Shown here: piece after piece, positions 1 through 10,117 of the stretch
How positions within the stretch are numbered: position 1 is the stretch's first letter
Layout of the letters: every line of letters begins with the position of its first letter
DNA from: Agelaius tricolor
Lineage: Eukaryota > Chordata > Aves > Passeriformes > Icteridae
Direction: 5' to 3'
Assembly (NCBI GenBank): GCA_023055355.1
Contig: JALJCS010000015.1
Coordinates: forward strand, 16,419,516 to 16,483,515
DNA length: 64,000 bases
The notes under the pieces: generated by a model
What the model was told of the DNA's origin: nothing
What the model saw: the letters and a program-made list of their open reading frames with translations, nothing else
Databases searched by the model: none
Position numbers and translations under genes: made by a program

Positions 1-2244
1 AGGCCACATAGTTTATTGAACCTTGTGGCCTGCTGATGTAACAAAATAAGCTTTGCAATGAGCAGTCAGATCTTAACATCAGGCTGCTCCTTTGCTCGTG
101 TGTAATGGATGATAGCTCTCAGAGGGCCAGATTTGGATCCCCATATTTATCAGGAGTCTTACTTCAGGCTCTGGCCCTCAGTACACTGAATGAGGGATTT
201 AGAAACGTTCATTCGTAATATTTTCTCTTCTCTGAGCAAAGTGTGTTGAGAGGCAGCTGGAAGGTTTCATGTTCCAGCAGCTGAGGGGAAAGAGATCCTG
301 AGACCAGGTATATGAAATCTTTCCAGCACTGATGAGCCCTCCTCTTCCAAAGAGATAAACAGTTCTTCGTCAGGGTAAAAGCAATTTGGACTGAACTGTC
401 TCATCATTGCAATGACCCCTTGCTGAAATTTTAAACCAACTAGAGGAGCCAAAAAAGCAAACACTCTGTGCCATTGCCTTCACTTGCCAGCAGCAAGGCC
501 TCCACCACTCCTGAGAGATACCAAATTTTCTGTTTCTTTTTTTTTTTTAATTTTTTTCTTCCCTTAAACCCATCCTTCCCAGCATTCAAAGTCTTGCCAT
601 TTTGGGATCATTAGCAATGAAACCAGCCCAGGAGAGTCTGGTGTAAGCATAAGGGAGGAAATACTCTCACACCTCAAATCTGGTGCCAATGGAAACATCC
701 CAAATGATATAGACCCCAGCACAGGAAGGGCTTGAGGAAAAGTCTGAAGATATCAGTCTGAAGAAGCTGTAGAGCTGCCTCTGTGTGTTTGGGGACTGTC
801 AGCCTCTGCAGATGGAGAGAATTCAGTTTCTGAAGGTACAGTCCCAATGCTTGTGTGCCCAGGAAGTCTCCTATGTGTCTGTGTAGAGATGCTCCTTGTT
901 GAAAACTGTGGCTGTGGTAGTGAGTCTGGGCTCATAAACTGCTTGTTTGCTGGTAGCATATCTATTAAAACACTGATTTTTTTCCTAGGGGAGACCTTTT
1001 CTGACTGCAGACTATGGAGTCGTGAGACGACTGGGTGACTCTACTCTTCTGCATTTCCAGCAGCTCTCCCTGAATGCTTTCCTTTCTCTGCCTAATCCAA
1101 CACTTCTGTTGGGAATTAACTCCAAACCCCAGATCCTGGGAAAGCTCAGGCTGAGAGAAAACTCTGGATACATATGATTTCATTCCAGGATCTCAGAGGT
1201 GTATCCCGTATTCTCCCCCAAGGAGACACCTACTTCATCCCAGACACTCCAAAAGTGCAGGTTAATCTCATTCTTGCCATGCAAATCCTTTTCCTAATAC
1301 GCATTCATTAAATATCCATCTTCAGTGAAAACCAGCTGTATTCCCAACCTGTTCCTGCTCTCACAGCGCACTTCTGGTTCACCACACCACAGCCAAACAT
1401 CCATACTATGCAGTGAAACAACATGACCAATCCACAGGACAAATTAAAATGTAGATACACATGAATCCATTCATGACAGAGCAGATATCTACAAAGAGCA
1501 TTTTTAATGTCCTATTTTCAGAAAAATGCAGGGAATGAACAAACACATTCCAAGATTCTGCACAAACTGAAAGCTCTGAAAAACTTACAAATACTACAAA
1601 TGAGGTGGACAGCTCTTGTGCAGATAACAGGAGGAGAGAAGGGACAGCTGCTCAGCGGCTGTGGCCCGAGGTGAGCACTGCAGAATGAAAGGGAATCCCA
1701 GCCCTGGCAGCCAAGGAAATGCAGTGACTCAAACCAGCCCTAATGCAGCTCAGAGTCAGGTCAGTGTCGAGCCCAGATGAGAAAGAAGCGGGGTCATGGT
1801 CACCAGTGGCATAAGCAGATAAAGAGATCCAACAGCAGCAGGGAGACCTGCCCCCCCTGAGCAAACAGGGGAAGGTCACACAGCTCTCCTGCAGCTCACA
1901 GCAAAGCTGCCTCTGTGCCCTGGACCAGCACAAAAACCACTGAAGCCCCGTTGAAAAGGTTATTGCCTGGTGGTATTCTCCAAATTACCTCCAAAGCATC
2001 CCTTCTGTCCTGATATACTGAGAAAATAATTTGATCTTTCACCTACAAAGACAAAAGAGAAGCAAACATTCACAGCACAATAATGTGTTGATTCACAAAT
2101 AACAGAAACTAGAAACTGGAGCTCATTTTCCACCTCCTTAATATTTTCTGCATCGTGTGGGTAGCAGTCAAGAGCCAATTGTTCCTAAGGTCACTGTATC
2201 TGCTTTGCTTTAAGAGATGAGACTTTAACACTTCAGGATCAACT
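1..2244. other. Non-coding stretch, no gene seen
   Basis: No exon, RNA gene or transposon could be supported here. The open frames are under 100 codons, occur on both strands and look like chance. A T-rich tract lies at 537-557. The remainder is mixed-composition DNA with few CpGs, as expected for vertebrate intergenic or intronic sequence. Confidence 0.6.
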
Positions 2245-2261
2245 ATTATATATATATTTTA
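2245..2261. repeat. (TA)n short microsatellite
   Basis: An alternating TA run interrupts ordinary sequence. It is short and has no visible relation to a gene. Confidence 0.7.
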
Positions 2262-5214
2262 TCCAACAGCATATGACATATGGAAATGTCTCCCTAGGAG
2301 CTGTTGAGATACACAAACAGAACAATCATAAAGCTTTCTTAAGAGCTTGTGGTCTAACCACGGGGAGCACTGGTTCAGTCCTGATTACCTTTCATCTTCC
2401 AAAGGTTAATACCCTTCATTCCATTTTTGCTCATTATGCTGTGGACCTCAGACAAAAGCCTGAAAGCAAAGGTCCTTTGTGATTCTTGCTCCTAGAAAGT
2501 AATTTTCCACGGGCAGATCTCGGCATAGTTCTTCACATGAGAGAAATGAAGATTTATCCTCAAGGAAAAGTTCTGTAAGAGAATACTCAACACTTGAAGT
2601 CATACAATTATATATTTTAGTTTAAAAATATCTAAATCTCCATACAATAGTTCTTACACTTTAAAACGAGGTTATATATTCACCATAGAGCCCTGTGGTG
2701 ACACACTCCCCATTAAGCCCTCGTTCCATATCCTGTTCTCTATTTCCATGGTTCTCTCAAATTTGCATTTCAGTGATGCACTATGGGATTCTCTAGATGA
2801 GGCAAACTACTGAAATGTTAAAATAGTTTCATAGTCTTTACTGAATACATTTTTACCATTAAAGGCCTGGAATTATATGAGAAGTTTTCAGCCTAACACA
2901 TAAGAAAACAATTATTTAGATAAAGGAGATCTGCACAGCTTATTTATTTCTTGTTCTTCAACCTATTACATGACATCATTTTAATATAAAAGAACTTTGT
3001 AATTATGATGCCTTTACTGATAATTCTTTGTTGTACACCACTGGATCTTCCTTATCTGAGGCCAGAGATCTTTTTACAGATTTCATACTCACACCTTAAT
3101 GAAGTCCCATGAAAAGCCTTTCAAGCTTCCCAAACCTTTGCTTTGCTTTGCTTTGGTGTGCTCAGGACAGCATTTTCTTTAGTTTCCACATTTTAAGCTT
3201 TAATCTTTGCCTAGAGGGCAGCAAAACAGCATCTCCCAAGGACTCAGATACCTAAATTTCCTTCCTTTCCTCAACGAAGGACCAAAACCCCTTCTTCAGT
3301 ATTTCTGGAAGGTACAGCCAGAACTCAGCCAATTTTGGCCAGTGTGGCTTGGCACGGGCCTGGCGTGGCGAGCCCTGTCTGTCTCCCCACTGACCCAACA
3401 AACCAAGCTGGGACCTGCCAGGAAAGAGCCTCCAGTAGCCATCCCTGAAGGGTTTTTGTCAAACCTGCTGCCAGCGACCCGGCAGCTATGAGGTAGTGTC
3501 TCGGGCTGCTGGGCTCCAGATTGCAGGAGCAGCTCAATTATTTAATGATGGGGGAGACGTTACTGCTGAGGCTGGGACTTGCAGCTCTCGTTTCTGGGCC
3601 TGAGTGTGGGCTGTGAGGAAATGCTGGAAGCACGACAAGGGCACAACTGCTCAGTTGCAAAACTGAGACAGTCTGGGAGGTTTTCTCTCCCGGTGAGGTG
3701 AGAGGCTGAGGTGTGGCTCCGTGGAACAAAAGTCACCTGGCTCGTGGAATGAGGACATAGGTAGGCAAGCAGTTCTCTGGCAAGGCTGTTCTTTGCATTT
3801 TAACCAAAAGGAACCCCAACATAAATTCAAAACCAGACAGCATCCAGAAGTATCTCTCCAAATCTCTCAAATCTCAGAGGAAAGATATGTGCCCAGTGGG
3901 AATTACCCCTACATTACCCTCCAAAGGATTTGAATTCCACAAGAAAATGCACTTGAAGCAGCAGTGAAGTATTTCCTAGATTAGAGCAGATAACACTGAA
4001 GTTGAAAACATTGGAGTCAATGGGAACAGGAATGTCCTCTGCAAAGAAAAACATCTGAATAACTGAGCAGCAAGGCTAATAAATCTGGGTTCTCCTGGCT
4101 TTGTGTGTCTTGACTGGCCCCTCTGATGCTTCATGAAGGCTCCTGCTGTAGATCCAACCATTGGGAAAGGCATGATTGGAATATTTCTCCCCTACCTTGC
4201 TGCCTGTATTCACAAACCAGCATAGGCACATTTTTCCCCTTTCTTTTGTCTTCTGCTAAAATTGACCAAAAGGATTAAAAGTTATCCAGGGAAGATAAAA
4301 ATGGACAGAAACAGATTAAGATAATAGTCTCTCCCCTCTAGAAAATGAGAAAATGTGCCAGAAAAAAAGTAATTACAATTCAAGTTAGCTATTTGGAGAT
4401 ATGAGGGGAAAACTCATGCAGGAGTGTCATCCCCTCAGTATTTGGAATTACTTAATCTTGCTGGGAGACAGCAACAAAAATAATAATAATAAAGGCTTGC
4501 AGCTAGGGTCAGTCCCTAGCAGATACTTGCAAATGTTTTCAAGTGTTTCCAAGGGATAACCCCTGCTCACAGCCAGAACTGATCAACTACTTTCTATATG
4601 GCACTGCCCCTGTCATGTTTCTTGTGCCCAGGTCTGGCTATGGTGAGCCGCAAACCATTTTGCTTTTCTTTGTGGATGCCCCAAACCCTCTCAATAAGCA
4701 GCAAAAAATATTAGGAACCTTGACCAAAATTTATTTGAATGTGAAATTTGCCTGAAATGTTTTTTCTGTGTTCTCTGCAGTAAGTTCACAATACCCTAAA
4801 TTCACAGCACACTCATACCCACACTCATACCAGGTTGCTCTGAATCAAACCAAACCTTCCCTTTTCTCCCTGGTGAAAAGGGAGAAGCAAAGTAAGATGG
4901 CTTGTATAAAGCATTTTATATGCAAGAGAGATTAGAACATTAGTGGCGTAATAAAGTAAATAAGATGGCAATTGACCTGAGACTTGTGGGGTTTACCCCA
5001 ATTTTTTGTTTATAGTTGAAGGTCGTAAGCTATACAAACCTCTATTGATCAGAGTCCTCTTTGTTTAAACAGAACCTACTGTATTTATTTGTGCTGTTCC
5101 TCTAAAGTCAAACAAAAGGGGACAGTTTTAAGTAAATCTCTGCATGACACTGCTGCCATGTGGTTCATTCACTCAGTATACAGATGTTTTCAATCTGTAC
5201 AGTTTGTCTTTCAT
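2262..5214. other. Non-coding stretch with minor simple repeats
   Basis: No gene is recognised. Small features are four tandem CTTTG units at 3136-3155, a direct duplication of a 12-base unit (ACACTCATACCC type) at about 4807-4831, a hairpin with an 8-bp stem (4859-4866 with 4875-4882, loop of 8), and an AAT triplet run at 4481-4493. None of these points to a function. Confidence 0.55.
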
Positions 5215-5640
5215 ATCCATATGAGATGAAGCAGGCTTGATTTAGGCTGGGAATGATGCCAAGGAGAGAAGATACATCATTAACCCTTAATAAACGACTC
5301 ATGAAGCATCCCTGGTTTATTCATTAAAAGGGCTCTGTGAAGGATTGCCATAACACCTTATGAGTGGTAAGAAGCCTTTATTTGTCCGTAACGTTATGCG
5401 ACATGTATTCATTCACATTGAAAAAAAATGCTTGGTGTGGGAGATCCTCCCCTTTCATTCCCTCGCCCACTGATGTACAGGCTAAAAATAAGCATCTTCT
5501 GAAACTCAGCATTCAGATAACAAACATTGTCAAGAATTACAAGGACAGGATTAATCCGGGCTTTACACGGCCATCGCTGCATTGTGAAATCAGGACCCGT
5601 GATTTCAGGTCTTTGCAGAATTAGTTCTCTCTGTACCACT
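5215..5640. promoter_or_regulatory. Candidate conserved regulatory element
   Basis: This AT-rich block keeps several CpGs (for example near 5387-5400 and 5463) although CpG is depleted around it. It holds a palindromic paired bicoid-type homeodomain site, GGATTAATCC, at 5548-5557, which reads as two inverted TAATCC sites of the OTX/PITX/CRX class. A TTAATAAA-type motif lies near 5287. Retained CpGs with dense homeodomain motifs are typical of vertebrate non-coding elements under selection. Conservation itself cannot be seen from one sequence. An 86-codon open frame crosses the block but has no recognisable domain. Confidence 0.35.
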
Positions 5641-7206
5641 TAATACAGGAATGTGTTTAATACATAGTATAATATGTATAATACTAATCCATAGTATAGG
5701 CATTTATTCAGTATATACTGCATATAAAATGGTGCCTCTTTTTACCTCTTTTTACACCTGTGTGAAACTGAGACTGAGCTGACTGAAAGACTTTTCCAAG
5801 GTCACAGGAGAAGGATGTAGCAGAGCCAGGAATCAAACCAAGCTACCCCAAAATGCAGCCCAGGGAGTTCCACAACCAGCCCTCCCATATTGTTTCCACT
5901 CTTCTTTCCTCAACATCCTTTTTTCCTAACAATTACAGCTCTTGACAAATAGTAGATGTGTGTTTTGAACAGCCCTGGGCTCACACTGGATACAGGAATA
6001 TTAGAAGCAGCTACTGGCTTGGAAGCAATTGGGGAAAAAAAGGACATTGCTTTTTCTCCAGACAGTTTACAGGGTTTGCACACTGAGTCTATTCTCACTG
6101 TATTATTCGGCAAACAATCAGTTGCATCACTACAAAGAAGAAACTGCTGATCTGCTGCAACTAATAGACAATCTCATTCAATCAGTTTCATCCTTTCCTA
6201 AAACACCCAAAACCCAGTAGTGAGTTTAAACCCACTGTGCCAATAGTAACATCCCTTGATTTTAGCAGGGAGGAGTGTGGCTTGGCAAATAATATTAAAA
6301 AAAAAAAACTAATGTGAATTAATTTGTTTTTCCCTTCTACTCCAGCTCAGTTTGAAGGCACAAATCCACCACTCTGCTTAGCTTAAAGAATTCAGAGTTG
6401 AAGGCCACTTCTCAGACTGAAAAGTGTGGGCTGAAAAGCCTGCTCCCTGCTATACAGCCATATCCCTATCGATTTTATGGCCAGTCCTGTGCAGTTAGCA
6501 GGAGAAAAAGTCTATGAAGTTGGAAGATATTCCACCCCAAATCAGGTTCTGTTTGAAGAAGGGTCTATACATAGTCACATGTATGTTCAATTATTCATTT
6601 TCCAAGAGGTGTTTGAGTCAGGGAGAGCAGGCTCAGCACATACCATAAAAACACTCCTGCTCCCTCTCCTCAAGATCTGCACTACAGGTCAAACAAGCTG
6701 CACTCGGTCATGGGACATTAAGTCCCTGGATCTTGAACTCCAGCTGACTGCCTCACCCAAGATTTTGGGCTAAACAAGCATCTCCCCAGCCTGGATGTTA
6801 AGTAAAGAAGTCAGAGGGTCAGCCTTCTCTTAACCCCTCTGCCAAGAGAGCTCCTCTCAGGACAGCTTTGCACAGCCCAGACCCTCCCCAGACACTGCTC
6901 AGCAAGGAATCACTCACACACAGTTTTTTTCCACCTCCTTCCCTACGATAAAAACCTACCTCCCCCCTGTGCTAATCCCAGTGCAGGAGACACAGCCCTT
7001 TTCTAGCTGACTGGGGGGAATAGCTGAGCTCACAGCTGGCCCAGCCCAGTCCCCACACTGCTGTGCACAGCTGGAGCCCAGCCCAGCCCAGCTTAACCCC
7101 TCCACCACAGCCACAGGTGAGTCCCTCAGCAGGCACAGAGAGGGGATTGGGCTCCCCACCCTGGGAAAGCATTGTCTGGCTGACACTGGGCTGCTTAAAC
7201 CTCCTA
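5641..7206. other. Non-coding stretch, GC rising at the right end
   Basis: No gene is recognised. The right part (about 6780-7150) is C-rich with a CCCAG-type short tandem at 7074-7093 and looks intronic or intergenic. The open frames of about 170 codons on both strands that start near here run into the repeat to the right and owe their length to it. Confidence 0.5.
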
Positions 7207-7321
7207 TCCAACTGCAGGTGCTCAGTCCCAAGTTTGACTTGTCTCTGGTTTGGTTTAAAACCTAAAAAGGGGCCGGTAACCATGGCTCCCTCTCTTCCCC
7301 ATTCTTGCCCCATATTTAATG
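7207..7321 (+). repeat. 120-bp repeat monomer, first copy
   Basis: The motif AACTGCAGGT occurs at 7210-7219 and again at 7330-7339, so the unit recurs with a period of 120 bp. This copy holds most of one monomer; the second is only begun (7322-7353) before the sequence turns back on itself. Because 120 is divisible by three, an open frame can pass from monomer to monomer on either strand, which explains the roughly 170-codon frames here. I do not recognise the family. It could be a fragment of a lineage-specific satellite or minisatellite, or part of an unclassified mobile element. Confidence 0.85.
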
Positions 7322-7412
7322 CCCTGTCCAACTGCAGGTGCTCTGTCTCAAGTCCCAAACTTGGGACTGAGCACCTGCAGTTGGACAGGGCATTAAATAT
7401 GGGGCAAGAATG
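7300..7412. repeat. Near-perfect 113-bp palindrome (foldback)
   Basis: Bases 7300-7353 pair with 7359-7412, giving two 54-bp arms around a 5-base spacer. I count two mismatches (7344/7368 and 7348/7364). The arms are the end of the 120-bp monomer followed by the start of the next, in inverted orientation. A single strand would fold into a long uninterrupted hairpin. Such a structure can arise by foldback during replication, by inverted insertion, or as a cloning, amplification or assembly artefact. Confidence 0.92.
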
Positions 7413-7570
7413 CAACAAACCCACAGGGTGTGTGTTTGTGCAGCTCCACGTTCCGAGCCTGGTGTGTCCCCAGCTCCGCTCAGGCTCGTGGCCTCTCTGG
7501 GGCATGAGGAGTTCTGAATTTGCTGCTGGGTGGGAGCCTCAACCCCTTGGAAAGCCAAAATCCCGAACAG

Positions 7571-7702
7571 CATAAAACCATGGAATTGTTTGGGTTGGAA
7601 GGGACCTTAATGCTCATCCAGTTCCACCTCCTGCCATGCCAGGTTGCTCAGGGCCCCATCCAATCTGGCTTTAAACACTTCCAGGGATGGGGCATCCACA
7701 AC
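7571..7702 (-). mobile_element. CR1 LINE 3'-end fragment
   Basis: Read on the plus strand, this matches the reverse complement of the avian CR1 3' end, including GGTTGGAAGGGACCTTAA (7593-7610) and the downstream segment with GGGATGGGGCATCCACAAC. CR1 elements are usually 5'-truncated, and only the last about 130 bases of the element are present. It has no coding capacity and is the clearest sign that the window is avian. It sits between the palindrome and the distal copy of the 120-bp repeat. Confidence 0.92.
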
Positions 7703-8251
7703 TGATTAAGATCAAAAGTTTCACAGGACAGTGATGTATGAGAAGTGGAAATAACCCAAACTGAAGGCAGACGGTTGGAAACAGGTCTGCAAGGAAGGGC
7801 TCTGACCATTGGGGTGTGATAGAAAACAGGACAGTCCCCATCCCCATAATGGGGTCTTGAAAGGTCTTGAAAGTCTTGGACTCTGCTCTGTTCCTTGGAG
7901 GAACAGTTCTGGGTGCCCCTGCCAGGGAGTGACCAGCATGTGTCTATCAAGTGTTCTCCATGTGAAAATGCCTGACAAAAATAGGGAGAATCACAAATGA
8001 AGTGAAGCTAAATACAAATTATTTCCTACAGTTTCTAAACCAGGTCAAAAGAATAATCAGCCCAGAGCCCAAGTCCTGCTAGCCCCAGTCTGTTCCCCAC
8101 CATCCCAGCTCTGCAGCCCAGAGTCATATGGAATGCACCTTTTTTGGAGATATAAACTCTTAGAAAAAAGTAAATAGGAAAGGTAGACTCTTTCATCCAT
8201 GGTAATTTAACAGAAATCTTCTTCAGTGGGACTATTTTAAAATCAATTGCT
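7703..8251. other. Non-coding spacer with short tandem repeat
   Basis: No gene is seen. At 7853-7880 the ten-base unit GGTCTTGAAA is repeated nearly three times. The rest is unremarkable. Confidence 0.55.
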
Positions 8252-8348
8252 CATTAAATATGGGGCAAGAATGGGGAAGAGAGGGAGCCACGGTTACTGG
8301 CCCCTTTTTAGGTTTTAAACCAAACCAGAGACAAGTCAAACTTGGGAC
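8252..8348 (-). repeat. 120-bp repeat, distal inverted copy
   Basis: This 97-base segment is the reverse complement of 7225-7321, with two differences that I count (positions 8290 and 8296). It lies about 0.9 kb away and has the same orientation as the right arm of the palindrome. Such high identity next to an old truncated CR1 implies a recent origin, recent gene conversion or selection. No flanking duplication is obvious. Confidence 0.9.
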
Positions 8349-10040
8349 AATCCTGGGTAAACCACAAGAGATGGCAGCACTTCTCATCATCCTAAAACAA
8401 CAACATTTTTCCAAGTTTTTTCAATCAAAAATGCTAGTAAGGCCACCCTGGAATTTGCTACCATTTATTCCTTACCCAAAGCTATTTTTCAACAGAAGTA
8501 TTGAGTTTACATATTAATACACCACTAAAAACAGGATGAAGAGATTGGAATGTTGGAGTTACTGATTTGTTTGGGGTTTTCTAAGAAAAAAATAAAATAA
8601 TTCTGTTCTACCAGTTTTCTTTATTTTTTTCTCTCTTTTCCTTTTTCCCATTAAGTGACTGTTTCAAATTAATAGAAAGAGGATGCAGCATTTCTTGGTT
8701 TTTATTTTATGGGTTTTCCCAGCATATGGAATCTTTTTAAACATGAGAGGCTGTGGGTAATATGTTATTATATGCATATTTTAAGTTAACCATTCTTTAT
8801 ATCTTCCTCAAAAGAAAAGATTTATCATGTTTATGTCTGAGAAATATGTTTATTTGGAAGATTTACTCCAACTATACTTATTTCCTATACAGGGATGTCA
8901 ACTGGAAAACCATACTAGCATTTTTTACAATTAAAATTAGGGTGGAGTAGAACGCAATCATTGCTTGTTTCTTGTCTAGATCATGGAAGCTTTCTGTAAA
9001 TCAGACTTGACAGGTTTAAAATGTTATTTTCTGAGCTTTGTTCCTTTGCCAATAAGTCCATTTTTAGGGTGGTGACAGAAACCCTGACCTCTAATGCCAG
9101 TGAGCCCATTGGCACATCTGAGAGATCATGGGAACCCACATTTCCAAAAGCAGCTCTAAACTGAAATGCAGCTCTTTGGGGAAGGAGTGAAGGGGGAAAG
9201 GAGCAAGGGGAAGATGTCTAAACCCCAAACTGGCTGAAGGGGGTGGCCACAGAGAGCTCCAGGTCTCCCAGGAGCTGCTGAGCACTGCTGGAGGGCAAGA
9301 GCTATGGGTGAGCTGAAAAAAGGTAAAATCAGACAAAATCAAACCCACAGTATGAAAATATTGAGTAAATATGTGTACATGACCCTGTTCACCTCTCCTT
9401 AACACAGATGTTGTGACAGGAGGAGTTACTGGGCTGCCATGGGCATTAACAAACCTTTCTAAAAGCTTCACTAGTGACACTTTACCAAGATCCATTGCCA
9501 GCCATAGGTAGGATCCTGTGGAAACATTTTCTGAACCCAGAACTTGAGCTGATACTGAGTCCAGCTGAAATCCAATTACACAGTTTACTTTCCTCCTTCC
9601 CCACAACCACAGTACCAGGATAGGAAATGTCATAACTCCCAAAATGGATGTCTCCAAACACAACTAAAATCTTACATTAAACTGACAGAAACTAAAGAGG
9701 AAAGTAGTTTTACATAAGAATTGCCTACTGTAAAGAAAATTTCGTTTTCTGGCTCAGGAAAGACATTTTAATTACATGGGGAAAATGATATGAAATTGTT
9801 ACTAAGTGCTAACAGAAGAGGCAGGTTTTTGGATTCAAATTGGCGTGACTTTAGGATTTTGTCAGGGTATGTGTTCAGTGTTCCTGTGTGTCAGAACTGG
9901 CAAGTCATGCTGAATGTAACATTTATCTCCCCTCTGTGCTGCAATCCCATGTTGATCTGAGATTTCACCAGAGGGTGAGACCAGGCTAATACCTACTCAT
10001 ACAGACTGCCTCTTCCCAAACTGCTCAACCTTTGGGGAAA
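8349..10040. other. Non-coding stretch
   Basis: The left half is AT-rich, the right half mixed. A 190-codon minus-strand open frame (9091-9663) shows no recognisable domain and a composition expected of translated non-coding DNA. No RNA gene or transposon is supported. Confidence 0.5.
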
Positions 10041-10117
10041 ATCATCGAATATCCTGAGTTGGAATGGACCCACAAAGATCTTCAACTCCTGGCCCTGCAG
10101 AGGACAGCCCCAAGAAA
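10041..10117 (-). mobile_element. CR1-type LINE 3'-end fragment (degraded)
   Basis: The plus strand reads as the antisense of a CR1 subfamily end: ATCCTGAGTTGGAATGGACC, then a segment matching the CAACTCCTGGCCCTGCA part of these elements. Only about 75 bases remain and divergence is visible, so this is an old insertion. Confidence 0.75.

Noticed and set aside
6972..7575. Overlapping open frames of about 170 codons on both strands
   Set aside because: They run through the 120-bp repeat and its palindrome, which explains their length and their mirrored content. No domain is recognisable.
9091..9663. 190-codon minus-strand open frame
   Set aside because: The start used is a non-ATG codon, the composition looks like translated non-coding DNA, and no domain, splice or promoter context supports it.
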